Shown here: in pieces, positions 7,550 to 15,071 of the stretch
Layout: each line of letters opens with the position of its first letter
Position numbering within the stretch: position 1 is the stretch's first letter
NCBI GenBank assembly: GCA_963767645.1
Contig: CAVYEW010000014.1
Coordinates: 248,001 to 312,000 of the forward strand
Direction: 5' to 3'
From: DATFDN01 sp963767645
Lineage (GTDB): Bacteria > Pseudomonadota > Alphaproteobacteria > Acetobacterales > Acetobacteraceae
DNA length: 64,000 nt
Notes under the pieces: model-generated
Told to the model about the DNA's origin: nothing
Databases searched by the model: none
Seen by the model: the letters and a program-made list of their open reading frames with translations, nothing else
Made by a program: the position numbers and the translations under genes

Positions 7550-8561
7550 CCTCGTTGGCGGCCAGCATCGAATTCGCCACCACGCCCGACTGCTCGCGCA
7601 CCTTGCGCTCGATCGCCTCGGCAAGCTCCCTGCGGTCGCGCAGGAACTGCTTGGCGTTCTCCCGCCCCTGCCCGATCCGCTGGCTGTCGTAGCTGAACCA
7701 GGCGCCCGATTTCTCCACCACACCCGCCTTCACGCCGAGATCAATCAGCTCGCCCACCTTGCTGATGCCCTCGCCGTACATGATGTCGAACTCCACCTGC
7801 CGGAACGGCGGGGCGAGCTTGTTCTTCACTACCTTCACCCGCGTCTGATTGCCCACCACCTCGTCGCGGTCCTTGATCTGCCCGATGCGGCGGATCTCCA
7901 GGCGGATCGAGGCATAAAACTTCAGCGCGTTGCCGCCCGTCGTGGTCTCCGGGTTGCCGAACATCACGCCGATCTTCATGCGGATCTGGTTGAGGAAGAT
8001 CAGCATGGTGTTGCTGCGCGAGACGCTGCCCGTGATCTTGCGCAGCGCCTGGCTCATCAGCCGCGCGTGCAGCCCCATGTGGCTGTCGCCCATCTCGCCT
8101 TCCAGCTCGGCGCGGGGCACCAGGGCGGCGACGCTGTCCACCACCAGCACGTCCACCGCGCCCGAGCGGACCAGCGTGTCGGCAATCTCCAGCGCCTGCT
8201 CGCCGGCATCGGGCTGACTGATCAGCAGGTTGTCCACATCGACGCCCAGCTTGCGCGCATAGACCGGATCGAGCGCGTGCTCGGCATCGACGAAGGCGCA
8301 GGTGCCGCCGCGCTTCTGCGCCTCGGCGATGGCGTGCAGCGCCAGCGTGGTCTTGCCCGAGCTTTCCGGCCCGTAGATCTCGACGATCCGCCCGCGCGGC
8401 AACCCACCGATGCCGAGCGCGAGATCGAGGCCGAGCGAGCCCGAGGGGATGACCTCGATCGCCTCGTCCCCGCCCCGCGCGCCCATGCGCATGATCGAGC
8501 CTTTGCCAAACGCCCGCTCGATCTGCGCCATCGCCGCATCAAGCGCCTTGCCCTTTTCCAT
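7521..8561 (-). CDS. recA: Recombinase RecA
   Basis: The 346-aa product is the normal RecA length. Walker A GPESSGKTTL starts at residue 64, the MAW region and LIFLNQIRMKIG (loop 2 region) are intact, and the acidic C terminus ends EDGEEAEAAE. It performs ATP-driven strand exchange and triggers LexA self-cleavage. The start at 8561 (MEKGKALDAAMAQIER) matches family N termini and has an AGGAAAGG ribosome-binding site; an in-frame ATG at 8651 would add 30 unlikely residues and run through the SOS box region. An SOS box lies 93 bases upstream. Confidence 0.97.
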   Translation of the reverse strand: MEKGKALDAAMAQIERAFGKGSIMRMGARGGDEAIEVIPSGSLGLDLALGIGGLPRGRIVEIYGPESSGKTTLALHAIAEAQKRGGTCAFVDAEHALDPVYARKLGVDVDNLLISQPDAGEQALEIADTLVRSGAVDVLVVDSVAALVPRAELEGEMGDSHMGLHARLMSQALRKITGSVSRSNTMLIFLNQIRMKIGVMFGNPETTTGGNALKFYASIRLEIRRIGQIKDRDEVVGNQTRVKVVKNKLAPPFRQVEFDIMYGEGISKVGELIDLGVKAGVVEKSGAWFSYDSQRIGQGRENAKQFLRDRRELAEAIERKVREQSGVVANSMLAANEDGEEAEAAE

Positions 8562-8653
8562 TTTGAAAGCCTTTCCTACGCAGCCGCAATTTTGCGCGTG
8601 TCGTGCCGCCTGCGCATCGGATGATTGCACGGTGTCGAACGCCGATCGCAAGC

Positions 8654-8668
8654 GAACATCCAGCGAAC
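8654..8668 (-). promoter_or_regulatory. LexA-binding SOS box for recA (alphaproteobacterial type)
   Basis: On the recA strand the sequence is GTTCGCTGGATGTTC, an exact GTTC-N7-GTTC, the LexA consensus of Alphaproteobacteria. A third GTTC half-site lies 13 bases further towards recA. It is about 93-107 bases upstream of the chosen recA start and 20 bases from the end of the neighbouring kinase gene, so only recA is likely to be controlled by it. Confidence 0.85.
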
Positions 8669-8687
8669 CTGTCCCTGGAATACGCTA

Positions 8688-9761
8688 TTAATCATCTGTT
8701 CGCAAATTGTTCTTCACGGCTTGCGCCGCAAGGCCCAGAAGCTCGGCGGCCTTATAGGGCTTGGCCAAGCACAGCGCATCCAGTCCGGCAGGCAGGGACG
8801 CAGCCGCATAGCCGGAGACCAGGATCGCCGGGAGGCGGGGCTGCTCGCAGCGCAGCCGGCTCAGCAGCGCCGGCCCGTCGATCCCTGGGAGCGCGACATC
8901 GGCCACCAGCAGATCGGGAACCGCCTTGCGGCGGGCGAGCCGCGCCAACGCGGCTTCGGCCGAGCCGGCTTCCATCACGTGCCAGCCGACGCCGCGAAGC
9001 GTCCGCGCGGCGAGACGCCGCAGGGCCGGCTCGTCCTCGACCAGCAGGACCGTGCCGGTCGTCGTTGCCAGCAACGGAAGGTAAAGCCGGACGGTGGTGC
9101 CGCGGCCCGGCGCGCTGGCGATCGTCACGGTGCCGCCCATTCCGCGCAGGCAAGCCCGCACCAACTCAAGGCCGAGGCCGCTACCGCGCTCGGGCCCCTT
9201 GGTGGTGAAGAATGGCTCGAAAACGCGCCCGAGCAGTTCCGGCGCGATCCCGGCGCCATCGTCCCTGGCCTCGATCACCGCCCAATCTCCTGGCGACACC
9301 GTGTCGGGAGTCCCCGGCCGGGCGCGCTCGAGATAGGCCGTGCCGAGCCGCAGCGAGAGCGCCCCGCCCGGGCTGGTCGCGTCGCGCGCATTCAGGGCGA
9401 GGTCGCGCAGCGCCCTCCGCAACGCCTCGGGGTCGGCACGCGCGGTGATGGGAGCTTGCGGGATCGCCAGCTTCAGGCGCCGGTCCGGCCCAAGCACGAG
9501 GCGCAACTCCTCCGCCCATCCGGCGAGCAGCGGCCCCAGTGCTGTCGGCACCGGCTCCGTCGCCCGCCGCGCTTGGCCGAGGAAGCGGCGCACCAGGGCG
9601 GTTCCCTCCTGCGCGCGCCGGCGGATCTCCTCCAGTTCGGCGCGCGGCGCCACGCCGGTCTGCGGCATCTCCAGCACCATCTCGGCGCGCGCGATGATCG
9701 CCGCGAGCAGGTTGTTCAGGTCGTGCGCGGCGCGCAGGCGCGGATCCGCGGATCGGCTCAT
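8688..9761 (-). CDS. Compact hybrid histidine kinase, CckA-like (HisKA-HATPase-REC)
   Basis: The 357-aa product has three parts. The phospho-acceptor helix (AAHDLNNLLAAIIARAE) has the H-D-L-N-N context of CckA-type kinases. The HATPase domain has the N-box DLALNARDA, G1 DDGAGIAPE, FEPFFTTKG and GSGLGLELVRACLRGMGG. The C-terminal receiver starts TVLLVEDEPALRR with LLVADVALPGIDGP around the phospho-Asp. There is no PAS or membrane segment, so it lacks the sensory half of true CckA. Its start overlaps the flhB stop by 4 bases, so it is the last gene of the flagellar export operon and probably signals in flagellar assembly or gene control (inference). The REC domain may also act as a phosphate sink. 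Confidence 0.85.
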   Translation of the reverse strand: MSRSADPRLRAAHDLNNLLAAIIARAEMVLEMPQTGVAPRAELEEIRRRAQEGTALVRRFLGQARRATEPVPTALGPLLAGWAEELRLVLGPDRRLKLAIPQAPITARADPEALRRALRDLALNARDATSPGGALSLRLGTAYLERARPGTPDTVSPGDWAVIEARDDGAGIAPELLGRVFEPFFTTKGPERGSGLGLELVRACLRGMGGTVTIASAPGRGTTVRLYLPLLATTTGTVLLVEDEPALRRLAARTLRGVGWHVMEAGSAEAALARLARRKAVPDLLVADVALPGIDGPALLSRLRCEQPRLPAILVSGYAAASLPAGLDALCLAKPYKAAELLGLAAQAVKNNLRTDD

Positions 9762-10819
9762 GCGGCGCGTCCGCGCAGGCGCCAGACAAAGGCGATGATC
9801 TCGGCCACTGCCTTGTAGTGCTCGGACGGCACCTCGGCATCCAGCTCGAGCCGATACAGCGCACGCGCGAGCGGCGGGTTCGGCACCAGCGGGACGGCGT
9901 GCGCGCGGGCCACCTCCCTGATCCGCTCGGCCATGGAATCGACTCCCTTGGCGACAACGCGGGGCGCGGCGTTCTGGGTGCGGTCATAGGCCAAGGCCAC
10001 GGCGTAATGAGTAGGGTTGGTGACAATGACTGTCGCCTTCGGCACCGCTGCCAGCATGCGCTTTCGTGCCCGTTGCAGCCGCAGCCGCCGCAATCGCGCC
10101 TTCACGCGCGGGTCGCCGTCGGTTTCCTTGTGCTCCTCGCGGATGTCCTCGCGGCTCATGCGGAGGCGCTGGGTATGGCGCAGACGCACCCAGGCCAGAT
10201 CGAGCACCGCAATGCCAGCCTGCGCGGCGAGTATTGAGACCAGCAGGGTGAAGATCGCCCCGGACAGCCGCGCCGGCAGCGCCGCCACATCCTGAAACGG
10301 CGCTTGGGCGAGCAGCGGCAGATCGGCGGCGAGCGCGCGCCACACCGCGGCCCCGACCACCCCCAGCTTCAGCAGCGACCGGCCGGCCTCCACGAGGCTG
10401 TCGGGGCCGAGCAGCCGACGCAGCCCGGCAGCCGGGCTGATCCGTCCAAGGCTCGGGCGGAGCGGAGCGGCGCTGAGCAGGAACCCGGTCTGGCCAAGTA
10501 CGGCACCCACCCCGGCCACCAGCACGAGCGCGAGCACCGGCGAGACAGCCCGCAGGCCGGCCATCGCCGCCACGTGCACGGCATCGGCGGGAGAGGCTTG
10601 GCCGGCCGCCGCGTGTTCGATCAGGGCGCGGAACGTGACCACGAGATCCTGCCCCGCCGCCGGCGCGTGCCAGGCGAGGCCGAGCGTCGCGGCGCCGAGC
10701 ACGGCCCACAGCACCAGCTCGCGCGACACGGCGACCTGCCCCGCCTCGCGCGCGCGTTGCAGCCGTCGCTGGGTCGGGGCCTCCGTCCGCCCCTCGTTGG
10801 TGTCCGATGCCTCGGCCAT
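9758..10819 (-). CDS. flhB: Flagellar export apparatus switch protein FlhB
   Basis: The 353-aa product has four hydrophobic segments in the N-terminal ~210 residues and a cytoplasmic domain with the autocleavage motif NPTH at 268-271. It switches the type III flagellar export gate from rod/hook to filament substrates. The N terminus EASDTNEGRTEAPTQRRLQRA is typical of FlhB. It lies 6 bases after fliR in an operon whose other genes overlap by 4 bases, and it overlaps the hybrid kinase by 4. No defect is visible. Confidence 0.95.
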   Translation of the reverse strand: MAEASDTNEGRTEAPTQRRLQRAREAGQVAVSRELVLWAVLGAATLGLAWHAPAAGQDLVVTFRALIEHAAAGQASPADAVHVAAMAGLRAVSPVLALVLVAGVGAVLGQTGFLLSAAPLRPSLGRISPAAGLRRLLGPDSLVEAGRSLLKLGVVGAAVWRALAADLPLLAQAPFQDVAALPARLSGAIFTLLVSILAAQAGIAVLDLAWVRLRHTQRLRMSREDIREEHKETDGDPRVKARLRRLRLQRARKRMLAAVPKATVIVTNPTHYAVALAYDRTQNAAPRVVAKGVDSMAERIREVARAHAVPLVPNPPLARALYRLELDAEVPSEHYKAVAEIIAFVWRLRGRAA

Positions 10820-10825
10820 GCCGGT

Positions 10826-11605
10826 TCAGGGAAGGCCGGGCAGCGCGCCGAACCCGGCGCGCACGGCATCCTGCCAGGCATCGAGGATTGCTGCCGACAG
10901 CGCCGCCAGGATCACCAGGCCGCCGAGGATCTGCGCGGGCATCGCCAGAAAATACACCTGCACGCGCGAGCCGATGCGCGCCAGGATGCCCGAAGCAATG
11001 TTCCAGACAATGCTTGCCAGCAGCGCCGGCGCGCACAGGCGCAGCGCCAGACCAAAGCCGGACCCTACGGCGCGCGCCACCGCCTCCGCCACCGCCCCGG
11101 ACGGTAGCGCCGTGCCGGGAGCGAATAGTCGGTAGCTCCGCGCCAGCGCCGCGAGCGGTAAGGCATACAGCCCCGAGGCCAGCACGATCACCGGAGCCGC
11201 CAATCCGAACAGGCGGGCGAGCGCGCTCGTTTGCGGGCCAAGCTCCGGGTCCGGCTGCAAGACGCTCGACAAGCCGAGCAGCGTCGCCAGGATCTGACCG
11301 GCCATCGGCAGCGCCAGCACCAGCACGCGGGCCAGGAAGCCGAGCCAGAGGCCGACGAGCAGCTCGGCGAGCACCATCCCCGCCGCCATCGCGGGCAACG
11401 CCGGGACCGCCGGGACCAGCGGCGCCACGCTCGGCGTCAGCAGCAGCGCGAGCGCGCCCGCGACGCCGGCCCGCACCATCGCCGGCACGCCGGTCTCGGA
11501 CAGGCCGGGAAGCAGCATGACGAGCCCGCCGGCGCGGGCAAGGATCAGCACGAAGGCGAACGCCAGGTCAGGCAGCCCGGAGACCAGCGCGGCATCGGCG
11601 ATCAC
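10826..11605 (-). CDS. fliR: Flagellar export gate protein FliR
   Basis: The 259-aa polytopic membrane protein (about six hydrophobic segments) forms the export gate with FliP, FliQ and FlhB. FAFVLILARAGGLVMLLPGL and the later VLALPMAGQILATLLGLSS match the conserved family blocks. The start overlaps the fliQ stop by 4 bases, implying translational coupling. FliR, FliQ and FlhB are in the usual order. Confidence 0.95.
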   Translation of the reverse strand: MIADAALVSGLPDLAFAFVLILARAGGLVMLLPGLSETGVPAMVRAGVAGALALLLTPSVAPLVPAVPALPAMAAGMVLAELLVGLWLGFLARVLVLALPMAGQILATLLGLSSVLQPDPELGPQTSALARLFGLAAPVIVLASGLYALPLAALARSYRLFAPGTALPSGAVAEAVARAVGSGFGLALRLCAPALLASIVWNIASGILARIGSRVQVYFLAMPAQILGGLVILAALSAAILDAWQDAVRAGFGALPGLP

Positions 11606-11874
11606 GACGCGCCGATCGCGACGATCCGGTCCATCAGCCGATGCGTATAGCCAGACAGAGTGGCGAACATGAACGGCGCGGTCAGCGCCAGCATTACGGC
11701 AAGCGCGACCGCCTTGGGCACGAAGGCGAGCGTCGCCTCCTGAATCTGCGTCACCGCCTGCACCAGAGAGACCAGCGCGCCGATCACCAGCCCGGCCGCC
11801 AGCGGCGGCCCGGCGAGCCGGAGCGCCACCAGCAGCGCGTCGCGCAGCACGGCAGCGACGTCCGCCTCATTCAT
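11602..11874 (-). CDS. fliQ: Flagellar export gate protein FliQ
   Basis: The 90-aa protein has two transmembrane helices, normal for FliQ. LVIGALVSLVQAVTQIQEAT followed by LAFVPKAVALAVMLAL is the family signature around the two helices. It overlaps fliE upstream and fliR downstream by 4 bases each. Confidence 0.95.
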   Translation of the reverse strand: MNEADVAAVLRDALLVALRLAGPPLAAGLVIGALVSLVQAVTQIQEATLAFVPKAVALAVMLALTAPFMFATLSGYTHRLMDRIVAIGAS

Positions 11875-12185
11875 ATCGGCATCTGCATGATCTGCTGATA
11901 GGCCTGCACCATGCGGTCGCGGATCGCTGTCGCCGACTGCAAGGTGAGCTCGGCCCGCGCCAGGGCCGTCACGACCTCGGTGACGTTGCCGGTGCCGGCG
12001 ATCGCGGCTGCCGCCTGCTGATCGGCGGCATGACCCTGGGCCACCGCATCGCCCACTGCATGCTGCAGCGCCGCGCCGAAGCTCTCCCCTGCCCCGCCCC
12101 CGCTCTCGGTGCGCTGATAGGCGTCGGCCGCGGCGCGCGGGGTGACAGTGATGGTGGTGACGCCGCCCGCGCCGGCCGGTGTCAT
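11871..12185 (-). CDS. fliE: Flagellar hook-basal body complex protein FliE
   Basis: The 104-aa product is the MS-ring/rod junction protein. The conserved C-terminal helix VVTALARAELTLQSATAIRD followed by VQAYQQIMQMPI is unmistakable, while the N-terminal half is a variable Ala/Gly-rich part, as usual. It overlaps flgC and fliQ by 4 bases on either side, in the standard flgB-flgC-fliE order. Confidence 0.93.
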   Translation of the reverse strand: MTPAGAGGVTTITVTPRAAADAYQRTESGGGAGESFGAALQHAVGDAVAQGHAADQQAAAAIAGTGNVTEVVTALARAELTLQSATAIRDRMVQAYQQIMQMPI

Positions 12186-12589
12186 CGCAGCATGCCGATC
12201 GTGCGGGTCAGCATCCCACGGGTGGTCTGCATGACCGACAGGTTCGCCTGGTACGACCGCTCAGCCTCGCGCATGTCCGCCAGCTCAACCATGGCGTTTA
12301 CGTTCGGCAGCTTGACGTAGCCCTGCGCGTCGGCGGCCGGGTTGGCGGGATCGTAGCGCAGCGGGAAGGCGGCGCGGTCCTTCTCGATCGCCCGCACGCC
12401 GACAAGCTCGGCGCCGAGCGCGCGGTCCATCTTGTCGGCGAAGCTCACGGTCTTGCGCTGATAGGGGTCCGCCCCCGGCGTCGCTCCGGTGCTGTCCTGA
12501 TTAGCCAAGTTCTGCGCGATGGTGGTCAGCCGCGTGGTCTGCGCCTGCATCCCCGAAGCGGAGATCGCCAGCGACTTTTCGAGTTCCAT
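12182..12589 (-). CDS. flgC: Flagellar basal-body rod protein FlgC
   Basis: The 135-aa proximal rod protein has the N-terminal rod signature SGMQAQTTRLTTIAQNLANQD and the C-terminal AMVELADMREAERSYQANLS helix that builds the D0 coiled coil. The start at 12589 follows a GGAGG-like site (complement of 12594-12600). It lies 11 bases after flgB. Confidence 0.95.
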   Translation of the reverse strand: MELEKSLAISASGMQAQTTRLTTIAQNLANQDSTGATPGADPYQRKTVSFADKMDRALGAELVGVRAIEKDRAAFPLRYDPANPAADAQGYVKLPNVNAMVELADMREAERSYQANLSVMQTTRGMLTRTIGMLR

Positions 12590-12600
12590 GCTCGCCTCCG

Positions 12601-13002
12601 TCAGCCGGCCGCGCCGCCCTGGCCGAGCGCCGTGCGGAACAGGCCGAGATAGGTGTGGTAGATCGCGGTCACGAGGGACTGCGTCGTATCCGTGTCGGCG
12701 ACCTTGGTCAGCTCCTGGTCGAGCGAGACGGCGTTGCCGTCCGGCTCGCGCCCGCTGGGCCGGACGGGTTCGGCGCCGAGGATACTGGCGTCGCTCGTAC
12801 CCGGCATGTGGCCGGGATCGGTGCGCGCAAGATCGAAACCAGCCTGGTCCGCCAGAGCGGCGGCAAAGGGCGCCACGTCGCGCGGTCGCCAGCCAGGCGT
12901 ATTGGCGTTGGCAATATTCTGCGCCAGCACCCCCTGGCGCCGGTCGGCCCAGGCGAGCCGGCGCTCCGCGAGGTCAAACAGCGGGGTGCGGGTCGGGTCC
13001 AT
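12601..13002 (-). CDS. flgB: Flagellar basal-body rod protein FlgB
   Basis: The 133-aa rod protein has the N-terminal block RRQGVLAQNIANANTPGWRP and the C-terminal VADTDTTQSLVTAIYHTYLG. It is the first gene of the leftward operon flgB-flgC-fliE-fliQ-fliR-flhB-kinase. A 99-base divergent promoter region (13003-13101) separates it from the rightward genes. That region is visibly AT-richer (GGGTTAAAAG, TTTCATTAATCG), but I see no clear sigma-54 or sigma-28 site. Confidence 0.93.
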   Translation of the reverse strand: MDPTRTPLFDLAERRLAWADRRQGVLAQNIANANTPGWRPRDVAPFAAALADQAGFDLARTDPGHMPGTSDASILGAEPVRPSGREPDGNAVSLDQELTKVADTDTTQSLVTAIYHTYLGLFRTALGQGGAAG

Positions 13003-13101
13003 GGATCGGAGCCTGCACTCATACAGGTGAATGTCGGGTTAAAAGCGAGAGTCGGTCGAGGCGGCAACGTTTCATTAATCGTTCGCCGCTAATTGCCAGG
13101 C

Positions 13102-13422
13102 ATGAGCGAAGCCCCGTTCGCCCCCTTCCGGGTGCAAACCAAAGGCCTGGCGGAGACGCCCGCCTTTCCCGACTCGCCGCTCGATCGCGTGCGCGCCGGC
13201 GCCGCGGCCCTGCGCCGCACCACCGCCCTGGCCCGCGCGTTGGCCGAGGCCGGCCGCCCCATCGACCTTGCCGGCCTCGACGGGCAGATCGGTCTTGTCT
13301 GCGCCCGCGCCCTCGACCTGCCTCCCGAGGAAGGCCGGGTCATGCGCCGCGATCTGCAGGCACTGCTCGCCGAAGTTGACGCGCTTGCCAACTCGCTGCG
13401 CCTCACGCTCGTTCCCGGCTAG
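13102..13422 (+). CDS. Unrecognised small protein at the head of fliO-fliP
   Basis: The 106-aa product starts MSEAPFAPFRVQTKGLAETP, with a proline-containing N terminus followed by a helical Ala/Leu/Arg-rich body ending ALANSLRLTLVPG. It has no signal peptide or membrane segment. I do not recognise it. Size, helical character and position (first gene of the rightward fliO-fliP transcript, divergent from flgB) suggest a flagellar accessory or chaperone-like protein of the FlgN sort (inference). The ATG at 13102 is preferred to an upstream TTG for its AGG-containing leader. Confidence 0.65.
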   Translation: MSEAPFAPFRVQTKGLAETPAFPDSPLDRVRAGAAALRRTTALARALAEAGRPIDLAGLDGQIGLVCARALDLPPEEGRVMRRDLQALLAEVDALANSLRLTLVPG

Positions 13423-13461
13423 CTCTCCGACAATCCTGCAAGCCCGGCAAAACGCCGCGCC

Positions 13462-13755
13462 ATGCCACAGGCCACTCTCACCCCTGTTCTGACCGCCGTC
13501 GCCGCCCTGGCGGCGGTTCTGGCACTGATCTGGGTTGCCGGCCACCTCGCGCGGGCTTCGGGCCTTGGCTTGCGCCGCTCGGTCGGACGCGCCGGCCGGA
13601 CGCTGGGCATCGAAGAGGCGTTGGCGGTCGATCCGCGCCGGAAGCTGCTCCTGGTCCGCTGCGAGGAGCGCCGGGTCTTGCTGCTGACCGGCGGCGGCGC
13701 GGACCTGGTGGTGGGCTGGCTGCCGACCAGCCAGGGCGATGGCGGCGCGCCATGA
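13462..13755 (+). CDS. fliO: Flagellar biosynthesis protein FliO
   Basis: The 97-aa product has one N-terminal transmembrane helix at about 8-28 (LTAVAALAAVLALIWVAGHL). The cytoplasmic part, TLGIEEALAVDPRRKLLLVR followed by CEERRVLLLTGG, is the recurring FliO/YscJ-like pattern. FliO assists FliP assembly into the export gate. It overlaps fliP by 4 bases, which supports the call because the sequence family itself is weakly conserved. Confidence 0.85.
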   Translation: MPQATLTPVLTAVAALAAVLALIWVAGHLARASGLGLRRSVGRAGRTLGIEEALAVDPRRKLLLVRCEERRVLLLTGGGADLVVGWLPTSQGDGGAP

Positions 13756-14495
13756 TCCGACCCCGGCCCGTGCAGCTCGCAGTGCTCGGCGCGCTGCTGA
13801 TGCTGGTCCCGGCCGTGGCGGCGGCCCAGTCGCTCAGCCTCGACCTCGGCGCGGCCGGACAGGCCGGCGCGACCAGCCGGCTGGTGCAGATCACCGCACT
13901 GATCGCGGTGCTGTCGCTGGCGCCCAGTCTGCTGGTGATGATCACTGCCTTCACCCGCATCGTCATCGTGCTCTCGCTGCTGCGCAGCGCGCTCAGCACG
14001 CAGGGCACCCCGCCCAACATGGTGCTGATCGGGCTGGCGCTGTTCCTCACCTATTTCGTCATGCAGCCGGTGCTCGATCAGGCCTGGACGGCGGGGCTGT
14101 TGCCGATGAGCCAGGGCAGCGTACCGGAGATGGAGGGCCTGCGGCTCGCCGCCGCGCCGTTCCATCGCTTCATGACCGGCAATGTCCGCGGCGCCGACCT
14201 CAAGCTGTTCCTCGACGTCGCCAATTTGCCGGTGCCGGCGCAGCCGGACCAGACGCCGTGGCGTGCCCTGGTCCCCGCGTTCATGGTGGGCGAGCTGCGC
14301 CGCGCCTTCGAGATCGGCTTCCTGCTGTTCCTGCCGTTCCTGGTCATCGACATGGTGGTGGCAAGCGTGCTGATGAGCCTGGGCATGATGATGCTGCCGC
14401 CGAGCGTGGTGTCACTGCCGTTCAAGCTGATCTTCTTCGTGCTGATCGACGGCTGGCGCTTGGTGGCCGGCAGCCTGGTGCAGAGTTTCCGGTAG
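13752..14495 (+). CDS. fliP: Flagellar export gate protein FliP
   Basis: The 247-aa product has a cleavable signal peptide (LAVLGALLMLVPAVAAAQS) and four later hydrophobic segments. MITAFTRIVIVLSLLRSAL, PNMVLIGLALFLTYFVM and FLLFLPFLVIDMVVASVLMS are highly conserved FliP blocks, as is the MLPPSVVSLPFKLIFFVLID end. It is complete. Downstream genes are not flagellar. Confidence 0.96.
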   Translation: MIRPRPVQLAVLGALLMLVPAVAAAQSLSLDLGAAGQAGATSRLVQITALIAVLSLAPSLLVMITAFTRIVIVLSLLRSALSTQGTPPNMVLIGLALFLTYFVMQPVLDQAWTAGLLPMSQGSVPEMEGLRLAAAPFHRFMTGNVRGADLKLFLDVANLPVPAQPDQTPWRALVPAFMVGELRRAFEIGFLLFLPFLVIDMVVASVLMSLGMMMLPPSVVSLPFKLIFFVLIDGWRLVAGSLVQSFR

Positions 14496-14517
14496 GGCAG
14501 CTCCGCCCGAGCCTGCA

Positions 14518-14814
14518 ATGATCGTGATAGACGAGAATAGGCTCCTGCATATCTTCCGCAACGCCGAAGGGCACCTGAAAAGTGACACGCCGGAGAACCG
14601 GAAGCTTTTGCTGGATTTGGCAAATGACCCGGCGCATCGTCTGGGGATCGATCAGTTCGGGAATACATGGGCCGCTCGCACTGGTCATGATGGACGCCAG
14701 GCGTGGGTGCAAATTCGGGATGACCGAATTACAAACGGCGGGATCAATCCCGAAGCGCGCGCGTTCAACTCACTGACAGGGTTGGCGGCCGACCCGGCTG
14801 CAGGAGCCTTTTAA
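14518..14814 (+). CDS. Orphan polymorphic-toxin C-terminal-like domain
   Basis: The 98-aa product has GHLKSDTPENRKLLLDLAN, then RLGIDQFGNTWAARTGHDGR, QAWVQIRDDRITNGGIN and a short FNSLTGLA tail. This pattern (H..GH, G.D.FGN.W.AR, DG.Q.WV..R...I.NGG.N, P..FN..TGL) resembles tip domains at the C termini of large secreted Rhs/CDI-type polymorphic toxins. I recall this from such proteins but cannot name a Pfam family. Here it stands alone, with no secretion or repeat region. Base composition is visibly less GC-rich than the flagellar genes. It touches the next gene (shared base at 14814), consistent with a toxin-immunity pair. Toxicity is inferred, not seen. Confidence 0.6.
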   Translation: MIVIDENRLLHIFRNAEGHLKSDTPENRKLLLDLANDPAHRLGIDQFGNTWAARTGHDGRQAWVQIRDDRITNGGINPEARAFNSLTGLAADPAAGAF

Positions 14815-15071
14815 TGGAAGAGATGCTGCTTTCGCCCAAAGAAGCCTTCGCGGCGATGCGTCAATTCCTTGATGCCTACCATCTCCGTACCGGCGGATCC
14901 GGCAAGCTTGCTTCCGTCCTGAGCGATCTTCAACTGCTGCCCACTGATGGCCTTCCCGCCGATCCTGCCGCTTGGGAAGACTGGACGGCTGCGGTCAAGG
15001 CGGTGAAGGCTGGACAACAGAACCGGGTCAACGTTCCGGCAGGCACTCCGCAATATAAGGCGGCAGGCTGA
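14814..15071 (+). CDS. Probable immunity partner of the toxin-like domain
   Basis: The 85-aa acidic, soluble product contains KEAFAAMRQFLDAYHLRTGG, then LASVLSDLQLLPTDG and DPAAWEDWTAAVKAVK. The pattern 'KEAF.AM..FL...Y.RTG...L...L......G.PADPA.WEDW' is one I associate with small bacterial proteins encoded just downstream of such toxin tips. It starts one base inside the upstream gene's stop. Its 3' end overlaps the convergent polyamine gene by 44 bases, which suggests the cassette was inserted here. Confidence 0.62.
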   Translation: MEEMLLSPKEAFAAMRQFLDAYHLRTGGSGKLASVLSDLQLLPTDGLPADPAAWEDWTAAVKAVKAGQQNRVNVPAGTPQYKAAG

